Assembly: GCA_030613565.1 (NCBI GenBank)
Contig: JAUWLS010000004.1
Span: 1-46,324, forward strand
Source of the DNA: Candidatus Shapirobacteria bacterium
Lineage (GTDB): Bacteria; Patescibacteriota; Microgenomatia; UBA12405; JAUWLS01
Direction of reading: 5' to 3'
DNA length: 46,324 nucleotides
Below the pieces are notes generated by a model, which saw only the letters and a program-made list of their open reading frames with translations, was not told the origin of the DNA and did no database searches. Each line of letters opens with the position of its first letter. Position 1 is the first letter of the stretch. Positions 40,271 to 46,324 of the stretch are shown here, one piece after another. A program made the translations under genes and the position numbers.

Positions 40271-41482
40271 ATGAAGGAAGTTTTATCTAACACAGGAGTT
40301 CAGATTTTAGGAAAGGTGGTAATGGTGGTGGTGGGGTTTTTAACAACGGGGATTTTGACCAGAAGGTTAGGAGTAGAAGTGTATGGAGATTATTTACTGA
40401 TTCAATCATTACTTTTAGTGGTAGGGTCCTTTTCAAACATGGGGACAGGGGTGATTGGAGTCAGAGAGCTTTCTAGAAAGAAAGAAGAGAAAAAGTTTTT
40501 AAACATAGTGTTTTTAAGAAAGTTTTTGAGTTTGGGAGCAATAGCAGGATTAGTGCTTTTTAGCCTGGTTTGGAGTCCTCTATCAATGATTAGACTACCA
40601 ATTTTAATTGGAGGATTAACAATATTTTTAATTTCTTTTTTGGGAGATTTGGGAATAGTTTTTCAAGTGGATTTGAAGATGGGATGGAAGAGTCTTTTGG
40701 AGCTTTTAAGCCCAGTTTTAATAATGGTGGGATTGATTTGGTGGGCTGATGTGGGATTGGTTGAAGTAATGATAATAGGTCTTTTAGTTCGACTTTTAGT
40801 TTTAGGGATTGGAAAAGGATTAGTTAAAGGATTGGGAAGAAAGATATTTTCTTTATTTTCTGAGATTGATTGGAAGTTGGTTAAAAAGATTTTTGTGATG
40901 AGTTGGCCGATGGGGCTTTATTTACTGGTTTTTACATCTTATGACAAGATGATTGATTCATTGATGATCAGACACTTTTTAGGAAGAGAAGGGGTGGCTT
41001 GGTATGGGTTGGCGTATAAGGTGTACAGTAACTTGGTAATGCCGGCTTACTTTTTAGTAAGTAGTGTGTTTCCCCTACTTTCTAAGAAGAAAGATAATGG
41101 ACAATTAGTTAAACAAGGGTTAATTGTTCTTTTAGGAATGGTAGTAATGGGCCTACCTTTAGTATGGATGGGAGCAGGATGGATAATGGAGGCTTTGGGA
41201 GGTGAAGGATTTTATGAGGGAGTACAGGTGTTAAAGATTTTAGGTTTAGCTTTGGGCTTTTCATACGTGAATCATATGTTTGGTTTTTTACTGATTGCTC
41301 GGGATGGGCAGAAGAAAATGCTTTCTTATGGATTAATAGCAATAGTGTTTAATCTAGCACTTAATCTTTTGGTGATTCCAGTTTGGGGTATTAATGGGGC
41401 GGCAGGGGTAACAATAGCAACAGAGGGGTTGATGACAATTCTTTTGGTTTCAGGGTTAAGACCCTCTTACTTTAAGAGGTGA
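40271..41482 (+). CDS. Wzx-like oligosaccharide flippase (MATE/MOP superfamily)
   Basis: The 403 residues form about twelve TM helices. Landmarks are VLSNTGVQILGKVVMVVVGF, GILTRRLGVEVYGDYLLIQS, VGSFSNMGTGVIGVRELSRK, DKMIDSLMIRHFLGREGVAW and AYKVYSNLVMPAYFLVSSVF. The family moves lipid-linked oligosaccharides across the membrane. TGT-TAAAAT lies 5 nt before the ATG. With the upstream ligase it forms a surface-polysaccharide unit. Its last 27 bp overlap the broken gene on the other strand. Confidence 0.9.
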   Translation: MKEVLSNTGVQILGKVVMVVVGFLTTGILTRRLGVEVYGDYLLIQSLLLVVGSFSNMGTGVIGVRELSRKKEEKKFLNIVFLRKFLSLGAIAGLVLFSLVWSPLSMIRLPILIGGLTIFLISFLGDLGIVFQVDLKMGWKSLLELLSPVLIMVGLIWWADVGLVEVMIIGLLVRLLVLGIGKGLVKGLGRKIFSLFSEIDWKLVKKIFVMSWPMGLYLLVFTSYDKMIDSLMIRHFLGREGVAWYGLAYKVYSNLVMPAYFLVSSVFPLLSKKKDNGQLVKQGLIVLLGMVVMGLPLVWMGAGWIMEALGGEGFYEGVQVLKILGLALGFSYVNHMFGFLLIARDGQKKMLSYGLIAIVFNLALNLLVIPVWGINGAAGVTIATEGLMTILLVSGLRPSYFKR

Positions 41483-41672
41483 GGGCCATTTTTCTCCTGA
41501 CAGTTTAGCGAGGGTTATAGCTTTGAAGTTTAGTGGACAGTGTTTGTCTTTTCTTTGTTTTTTTTCTTGACAAGTTCTTTTTCGATAGCTAATTTCCCAT
41601 GTTGCTTCTTGGGATTGGATTTTTACTTGAGTACATTTTGTCCAAAGAAGTGTTTCTAATCCTTTTTACCAT
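41456..41672 (-). pseudogene. small Cys-containing gene with apparent single-base frameshift
   Basis: On the minus strand TGC-TATTAT (41678-41686) lies 5 nt before an ATG at 41672, the same start layout as intact genes. The frame from that ATG stops after 27 codons. If one A of the A5 run at codons 2-4 is removed, the frame runs 71 codons to a TAA. It then reads MVKGLETLLWTKCTQV, IQSQEATWEISYRKRTC, KDKHCPLNFKAITLAKL and SGEKWPSPL. Three Cys and a well-spread composition look protein-like. This is a read or assembly error, a pseudogene, or a slippery start. It is one of several small Cys proteins here. Confidence 0.5.
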
Positions 41673-41686
41673 TTAAGATAATAGCA

Positions 41687-42006
41687 TTTTTGATATAGTC
41701 TGGGGTTCATTGTACTGACTTTTTTCTTTCTCTAAAACAGCACGATATAGCAGGGTTCTGACGATTTTTTTCAATAATCCAAACCTAAGAACCCATTAGA
41801 GGAAATTGATTTTAATATGTACAACTTAAGAATTCCCTCATATCAAGTTATGACATTTTTCACGTACCGACTCCCTTAAACTAAAATGGATTTGAGGGTG
41901 GGGGGTGGTTTTTTGGGTGGGGGATTAATAAAATGATAACCGCAGAATAACCGTTTATTCTTCGCAATAGCTTTAAAAAGTGATCTGGTTTGTCTAGAAT
42001 GAATCT
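41687..42006. other. gene-poor gap before the DUF4012 fusion gene
   Basis: No convincing ORF is seen in either strand across 320 bp. It holds a G-rich track (41896-41923), a small hairpin (AGAATAA-CCGT-TTATTCT, near 41945-41962) and, at the right end, a promoter. The promoter is TTTAAA, 17 nt, then TAGAAT (41995-42000), whose end is 6 nt before the ATG at 42007. Base use differs from flanking genes, so decayed sequence or an RNA is possible. Confidence 0.5.
41896..41923 (+). other. potential G-quadruplex motif
   Basis: The plus strand reads GGG-T-GGGGGG-TGGTTTTTT-GGG-T-GGGGG. Four G-tracts of at least three with loops of 1, 9 and 1 bases meet a relaxed quadruplex rule. It lies about 85 bp before the next gene. 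Confidence 0.45.
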
Positions 42007-45000
42007 ATGTCAGAAAGAGGTTTTTCGAAAATTGAGTTTGGGGCTGAGAATCCAGTGACAATAGTTTATGGAATGGGGAGCTTTTTGGCTAAGCATGTTT
42101 GTGAAGAGCTGGTAAGAAAAGGATTGAATGTTTTGGGAGTGGGGGAGGTGGATGAGAAGAGTATTTCTTTTTTGGAAAACGAAAAACAATTTAGACATGT
42201 TAACTATTTGGTGGATAGTTGGGCGGAAAAGATAGATCCTGCTTATGTGTTTGATTTGGAGGGATCAGAAGAGCTTTGGAAGTGGGTAGAGAAGTGGGGA
42301 TCCAGGATAGTTATTTTACAAGATTGGAAAGACAATGAGGAAGGTTATAAGAAAAGAGATATGGACTGGAGAGTGGTGAAAACAGGAATGGTGTATGGGC
42401 CAGGAATGATGTTTTCTGATTCGGGTTGGTTGGGAAAAGTCTTTCAGGAGGCAGTGGGAAACGAAAGGATGATTTTTCCTGGAAAGAAAACAGATGAATG
42501 GCCGGTTTTGTATGTAAATGATTTGGTCGAGCTTTTGATGGGAGCTTGCTTTTTTCCAAATGTTTCAAAAGAGGTTTTAGAAGTAGGAGGAAGAGAGGTA
42601 GAGCTAGGTAAGTTTGCGAAAGTTTTAGAGGATGTAGGAAAGACAACGAAAGGAATGGGTTTTGAGGGTGGAGTATTGCCTTGGAGTGTTGCGAAAGAAA
42701 AGATGGGGATAGAAGAAAGGGTTAGTTGGGAAGCGGAGACGGAGATAGAAGAGGGAGTTCGGTTGACAATGCAGGACTTTTTTCAGAGAAAAGAAAAAGG
42801 AGAAAATTTAGGTAAGACTACCAGGGTAGAAGAAAAGAAAGTGGAGATTAAAGAAGAAGAGCCAATAGAGGAAGAAAAGATTGAGAAGAAAAGATATCAA
42901 ACAGTGGAAGTTTTGGGTTCGGAAAAGGAGGAAGGAGAATCTGAAACCAAAGAAAAGTTTGAAGAGACAGTTGCAGTAACTCCCTTAAAAGAAGAAGTAA
43001 AAGAAGTTGAAGAAGAAATCGACTGGTTAAAGAGAGTGGAGGAGAAAATAGAACGGGAAGTGGAGGAAAAGATGGAGATAGAAAAAGAAGAGATAGCAGC
43101 TCCAGTAGAAAAAAAGAAAGAGTTTGGAATTTCTGAACAAGAAGAAGTGGTTCGTTTCTTTGCAGAAGAGAAGAAGGGGCTTGGGTTTGGAAAGAGAGTA
43201 AAGAAAGAAAAGCAAAAGGTAGAGAAAGTGGGGAAAAAGAGGGGGTGGGGGAAGTGGTTAACAATAGTGTTGTTGGTTGGCTTTTTAAGTTTGATTTCTG
43301 GTCCAATCTTCATGATAGTAGATGGATATTTAGTCTTTAAAGATTTATCCAAAGTTAAATCTTTAGTAGTCTCTAAGAACTGGGGTTTGGCAGAAGAGGT
43401 TCTGGTTACTAGTAAAAAAAGAGTAGAGAGGATGGAGGGAAAAATTGGCCGGTGGGGAGTAAGAGACTGGCTGTGGGGAAGAAGATTTTCAGATTTGGTG
43501 GTTTTAGAAAGAGAAGTTTTGGAGGTAGGGGAGATAGGACTGGAGTTGGTTAAGACAGGGGATACTTTTTCTCAGGGAGTGTTTCAGGCAGAGGTAGTTG
43601 ATTGGGAAGGTGAGTTTTTAAGACTAGGAGAGAACTTGGAAGAACTAGAAGAAGGGTTATCTATGGTTCAGGCGAGAATGATAGGAGATTGGGGATGGTT
43701 GCCTGGTAAGTGGAGAGGAGAACCTAGAAAATGGGGGGAGAGGATAGGAGAAGGAAAAGATAAAATTTCATATTTAAGAGAGAGCTTGCCAGTGTGGGAG
43801 TATGTTTTGGGAGTAGGAGGAGAAAAAAGAGAATTTTTAGTACTTTTACAAAACGAAATGGAGATTAGGCCAACAGGAGGATTCATTGGCTCGGTTGGAT
43901 TTTTGAGTTTTCAAGATGGTCAGTTTTTAGATTTTTCAATTAAGGATGTTTACAGTTTGGATGGTCAGCTTAAGGGACATGTGGATCCACCAGAGGAGCT
44001 GGAGAAATATTTGGGTGAACCAGGATGGTACTTAAGAGATGCAAACTGGGATCCTGATTTTTCAAAGTCAGTAACGGATATAAATTGGTTTTTAGAAAAA
44101 GAAACAGGAAAGAAAGTGGATGGGGTAATAGGAATGAATTTGGCAGTGGCTGAAAAAATAGTGGGGGTGGTTGAGAAAGTTTATATACCAGACTATGAAG
44201 AAGAGATAACAGTAGAAAACCTTTATGAACAGGCAGAGCTTTATTCAGAGAACAAGTTTTTCCCGGGTTCCTCTCAAAAAGCAACATTTTTAGGAATGCT
44301 TGGAAAAGTCCTTTTAGAAGAAGTAAGGCTTTTGGGTCCAGATGGATACTTAAAACTAGGAGAGGCACTTTTGGGATCTTTAGAAGAAGGGGAGTTAATG
44401 ATTTCTTTTAATAAAGGAGAAGGGGTAGAGGAATCAAGAAGAATTCTTTCAGATACAGGGTGGGATGGGCAGTTACAAAAAGTGAGTTGTAGCAAGAGTG
44501 GTTGCGGGGTTAACTATTTACATATTAACGAGGCGAATGTGGGAGTGAACAAAGCCAATTACTTTTTAAAAAGGGGAGTAGAGCAGGTGGTTGATCTTAG
44601 AGTTGACGGTTTTTCAAGTGTAGTAAAGATTAATTATGAGAACACAGCAAGGACTTCGGCGTGGCCGGCGGGAGATTATAAGGCATATGTAAGAGTTTAT
44701 GTTCCAAGAAAATCAAAAGTTGATTGGGTAAAAATTGGAGGAGAAGGAGAAGAGGGGTTAAAAATTTCAGGAGATGATCTTAGCGAAAAGACAGTGGGGG
44801 ATAAAAAAGAATTAGGATTTTTACTAAAAGTTCCAGTTTCAGAAAAGAGAAAAGTAGAAGTTAAGTATAGTTTGGATTTTTCTAAGGCAGGGGAGAGTTT
44901 GTCTTTCATTTATTATCTTCAAAAGCAGGCTGGATGGGGAAATAGAACTCCATTTTCTTTAGTGATTTCAGTTCCTGAAGGATGGAACCCATTGCAGGTT

Positions 45001-45090
45001 TATCCAGAGGCAACAATAGTGAGCGGAAAGCTTTTGTATTCAGATCAGATTGAAAAAGACTTAAAGATTGGGGTGGAGTTGGGAAAGTAG
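42007..45090 (+). CDS. fusion: SDR-like Rossmann domain, TM helix, DUF4012 domain
   Basis: The 1027-residue protein has three parts. Residues about 15-250 look like a divergent NAD-dependent epimerase: VTIVYGMGSFLAKHVCEELV, VKTGMVYGPGMMFSDSGW and WPVLYVNDLVELLMGA. The usual GxxGxxG is altered (YGMGSFLAKH), so catalysis is doubtful. A very Glu/Lys-rich stretch follows (about 260-410), then a TM helix (about 418-440). The outer part carries DUF4012: FLVLLQNEMEIRPTGGFIGS, FSIKDVYSLDGQLKGHVDPP and WYLRDANWDPDFSKSVTDIN. DUF4012 proteins occur with polysaccharide genes, fitting the ligase and flippase upstream. Confidence 0.85.
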   Translation: MSERGFSKIEFGAENPVTIVYGMGSFLAKHVCEELVRKGLNVLGVGEVDEKSISFLENEKQFRHVNYLVDSWAEKIDPAYVFDLEGSEELWKWVEKWGSRIVILQDWKDNEEGYKKRDMDWRVVKTGMVYGPGMMFSDSGWLGKVFQEAVGNERMIFPGKKTDEWPVLYVNDLVELLMGACFFPNVSKEVLEVGGREVELGKFAKVLEDVGKTTKGMGFEGGVLPWSVAKEKMGIEERVSWEAETEIEEGVRLTMQDFFQRKEKGENLGKTTRVEEKKVEIKEEEPIEEEKIEKKRYQTVEVLGSEKEEGESETKEKFEETVAVTPLKEEVKEVEEEIDWLKRVEEKIEREVEEKMEIEKEEIAAPVEKKKEFGISEQEEVVRFFAEEKKGLGFGKRVKKEKQKVEKVGKKRGWGKWLTIVLLVGFLSLISGPIFMIVDGYLVFKDLSKVKSLVVSKNWGLAEEVLVTSKKRVERMEGKIGRWGVRDWLWGRRFSDLVVLEREVLEVGEIGLELVKTGDTFSQGVFQAEVVDWEGEFLRLGENLEELEEGLSMVQARMIGDWGWLPGKWRGEPRKWGERIGEGKDKISYLRESLPVWEYVLGVGGEKREFLVLLQNEMEIRPTGGFIGSVGFLSFQDGQFLDFSIKDVYSLDGQLKGHVDPPEELEKYLGEPGWYLRDANWDPDFSKSVTDINWFLEKETGKKVDGVIGMNLAVAEKIVGVVEKVYIPDYEEEITVENLYEQAELYSENKFFPGSSQKATFLGMLGKVLLEEVRLLGPDGYLKLGEALLGSLEEGELMISFNKGEGVEESRRILSDTGWDGQLQKVSCSKSGCGVNYLHINEANVGVNKANYFLKRGVEQVVDLRVDGFSSVVKINYENTARTSAWPAGDYKAYVRVYVPRKSKVDWVKIGGEGEEGLKISGDDLSEKTVGDKKELGFLLKVPVSEKRKVEVKYSLDFSKAGESLSFIYYLQKQAGWGNRTPFSLVISVPEGWNPLQVYPEATIVSGKLLYSDQIEKDLKIGVELGK

Positions 45091-45091
45091 G

Positions 45092-45391
45092 ATGAAAAAT
45101 TTTATAAGAAAGAGGGAAGATTTTATTTGTGAGGTTTGTGGGGAAGAAGTTTTGGGGGATGGTTATACAGATCATTGTCCGAAATGTTTGTGGGGGAAGC
45201 ATGTGGATGAGGAGGTTCCAGGAGATAGGAATTCAGAATGTGGAGGATTAATGAGACCAATAAAGGCTTTGCATGAGAAGGGGAGGTTTAAGATATTTTA
45301 TAAATGTGAGGAATGCGATCATGAATTTGGGGTTAAGGAAGGTAAAAATGACAAGAGAGAAAAACTTTTGGAACTATCAAGAATGGTTTAG
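45092..45391 (+). CDS. RNHCP-domain zinc-binding protein
   Basis: The 99 residues fit the RNHCP family. FICEVCGEEVLGDGYTDHCP holds the first CxxC and the HCP motif, KCLWGKHVDEEVPGDRNSEC and GGLM follow, and FKIFYKCEECDHEFG ends with another CxxC. Several Cys/His pairs suggest zinc binding. Function is unknown. A reading starting at 45068 overlaps the DUF4012 gene end; the ATG at 45092, one base after that gene's stop, gives the standard N-terminus. Confidence 0.87.
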   Translation: MKNFIRKREDFICEVCGEEVLGDGYTDHCPKCLWGKHVDEEVPGDRNSECGGLMRPIKALHEKGRFKIFYKCEECDHEFGVKEGKNDKREKLLELSRMV

Positions 45392-45470
45392 TGCGGATAA
45401 AATTCAGACATTGTGCGGTATTTGTGGAGAAAAGAAGATTAAGGCTTGTGGTAGAATGAGCCGTGGCTAG
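45348..45470 (+). CDS. 40-residue zinc-ribbon-like ORF
   Basis: The ORF overlaps the RNHCP gene by 44 nt in another frame and reads [20 protein letters not shown], then [24 protein letters not shown] plus a later Cys looks like part of a metal site. A GGAAGG run lies about 7 nt before the ATG. Its last 8 nt overlap the ftsH GTG start, which would couple their translation. It might be a chance ORF, but the composition and spacing suggest a gene. Confidence 0.45.
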   Translation: MTREKNFWNYQEWFSADKIQTLCGICGEKKIKACGRMSRG

Positions 45471-46308
45471 CAAAAAGAAAAAAGAAGTTAAAAAAACAAG
45501 TAAGAAAAAAGGTTTGGACTGGGATAGTTTACCTAAAGAGCTTAAGGATAAATTACCAAAACAAATGAAGGTAAAAAAGATGGTAGTGATTAATCCAAAG
45601 AACGTGATGAGATGGATTTTGTATCTTTTGATTGGGTTTTATTTTTTAGGAATGGTTCTAACTGCACTGGGTCCGGAGGTTTCAAAGATAAGCCTCTCAG
45701 AAGCGATAAGAGACATTAAGGAAGGAAGGGTGGAGAGTATAAAGGTAACAGGGGATAAGATTTCACTGAAACTGACTGACGGAGCAGGAGTGGTAGTAAC
45801 AGAGAAAGAAGAGGACGTTAGTTTTTCAGAAATATTAAATGATGCTGACGTGGACACTTCTAGTTTGGACTTTGAGGTGGATAATATGTCAGGGATGAAG
45901 ACGTTTGGAAATGTGGTTTTAAATTTATTATCAATTGGTTTGCCTCTTATTTTCATCTATTTTATTTTTAGACAAGTCGGAAAGGCACAGGGTGGAGTTT
46001 TTAACTTTGGGAAATCAAAAGCAAAGTTATTTATAAAGGGAAAACAAAAGACGACCTTTAAAGATGTGGCAGGAGTGGAAGAAGCAAAGGAAGAGTTGGA
46101 AGAAATAGTAGATTTTTTGAAGCATCCTGAAAAGTACAGAAAGATGGGAGCGAGGATTCCAAGAGGAGTTTTATTGGTAGGTCCGAGTGGAGTAGGAAAA
46201 ACTCTGTTGGCGCGTGCTGTGGCAGGTGAAACAGGAGTGGCATTTTTTTCAATGGCAGGGAGTGACGCATCTGCACGCGATCAGGGCGACCAGCATAGTA
46301 AACTATAG
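45463..46308 (+). CDS. ftsH: ATP-dependent zinc metalloprotease FtsH, truncated at the window end
   Basis: The protein is membrane-bound and degrades misfolded membrane proteins. A Lys-rich start is followed by a TM helix (about 50-70), a periplasmic part (about 71-135), a second TM (about 145-168) and the AAA+ domain. [20 protein letters not shown] and [20 protein letters not shown] (Walker A) are intact. After [10 protein letters not shown] the sequence no longer resembles FtsH (expected EFVEMFVGVGA), and it stops within an inverted repeat. Walker B, SRH and the HEXXH protease site are absent, probably due to a contig-end artefact. The start is a GTG at 45463. Confidence 0.9.
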   Translation: MASKKKKEVKKTSKKKGLDWDSLPKELKDKLPKQMKVKKMVVINPKNVMRWILYLLIGFYFLGMVLTALGPEVSKISLSEAIRDIKEGRVESIKVTGDKISLKLTDGAGVVVTEKEEDVSFSEILNDADVDTSSLDFEVDNMSGMKTFGNVVLNLLSIGLPLIFIYFIFRQVGKAQGGVFNFGKSKAKLFIKGKQKTTFKDVAGVEEAKEELEEIVDFLKHPEKYRKMGARIPRGVLLVGPSGVGKTLLARAVAGETGVAFFSMAGSDASARDQGDQHSKL

Positions 46309-46323
46309 CTGGTCGCCCTGATC
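46279..46323. repeat. perfect inverted repeat at the window end, probable assembly artefact
   Basis: GATCAGGGCGACCAGC (46279-46294) and its exact reverse complement (46308-46323) flank 13 nt that can pair further (ATAGT/ACTAT). The arms are more GC-rich than the surroundings and interrupt ftsH. This pattern is common at contig ends where a read folds back. Confidence 0.7.
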
Positions 46324-46324
46324 A

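Noticed and set aside
42848-43352. Minus-strand frames of about 150 codons in the Glu/Lys-rich part of the DUF4012 fusion
   Set aside because: They are Ser/Phe/Leu-rich mirror readings of GAA/AAG-rich coding sequence with no start signal.
1-46324. CRISPR arrays, insertion sequences and tRNA genes
   Set aside because: No regularly spaced repeats, no transposase motif and no cloverleaf with a GGTTC-type T-arm were seen on reading the intergenic regions. A tRNAscan-SE run would be needed to be certain.

Overview
The window reads as part of a small, AT-leaning bacterial genome of the Candidate Phyla Radiation (Patescibacteria), most likely Microgenomates (OP11) or a close relative. The grounds are a divergent 16S rRNA gene with mismatches at several universal primer sites, a compact layout with many 4-nt overlaps, several families typical of these lineages (DUF4012, RNHCP, PrgI/VirB4 type IV secretion, SIMPL, PP2C-like, SpoIID) and many small orphan proteins. 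The phylum is an inference from these marks; no tree was built.

Layout. 1-2.1 kb (minus): degenerate PP2C-like protein (runs off the left edge), small membrane protein, PH-domain membrane protein and a small Cys protein. 2.1-8.9 kb: exonuclease III, anchored coiled-coil protein, GT2 glycosyltransferase, SIMPL protein, GalU-like nucleotidyltransferase, NAD kinase, a GAF-nucleotide cyclase with an unusual active site, and an HD phosphohydrolase. 8.9-10.3 kb: a Nudix-like gene and vapBC, bracketed by two diverged copies of the HD gene's promoter/start region. 10.4-13.9 kb: SpoIID-type wall protein, two pilin-like membrane proteins, a 35-codon ORF and uppS. 14-16 kb: a 16S rRNA gene that stands alone, with its own promoter, leader, processing stem and terminator and no 23S, 5S or tRNA beside it. 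16-24.4 kb: yefM-relE-like toxin-antitoxin pair, recF, YibE/F, a DUF134/DUF5320 pair, HAD phosphatase, trxB, small Cys proteins, GT4 glycosyltransferase, a stand-alone 5'-3' exonuclease and a second vapBC. 24.4-32.8 kb (plus): a type IV secretion cluster (PrgI, TraC-like part, VirB4 ATPase, a large membrane protein carrying a CHAP hydrolase domain, an anchored protein). 32.8-38.8 kb: dinD, dnaN, a possible oriC gap, dnaA, and divergently rpmH-rnpA-yidD-yidC-khpB. 38.7-46.3 kb: Wzy/WaaL-like ligase, Wzx-like flippase, an SDR-TM-DUF4012 fusion, RNHCP protein, a small zinc-ribbon-like ORF and the start of ftsH, which ends in an inverted repeat that looks like an assembly artefact.

The most striking observations are these. 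(1) In the secretion cluster an in-frame TGA sits exactly where CHAP domains carry the conserved Trp after the catalytic Cys, splitting the domain in two. (2) About twenty genes are preceded by an extended -10 box (TGN-TANNNT) only 5-8 nt, rarely 12 nt, upstream of the start codon. This predicts widespread leaderless transcription and corrects several start sites. (3) All three toxin-antitoxin modules share one design: a TTGACA-N17-TANNNT promoter overlapping a palindrome directly before the antitoxin start. (4) A small gene on the minus strand after the flippase appears broken by one extra A. (5) A Nudix-like gene lies between duplicated promoter copies, and one copy supplies the vapC stop codon. 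(6) The nucleotide cyclase has non-canonical residues at purine-specifying and transition-state positions.

Functionally the window joins envelope building (GT2, GT4, GalU, UppS, Wzy, Wzx, DUF4012, SpoIID), protein insertion and quality control (YidC, YidD, FtsH), replication and repair (DnaA, DnaN, RecF, exonuclease III, 5' nuclease, DinD) and a cell-surface type IV secretion or DNA-transfer machine.
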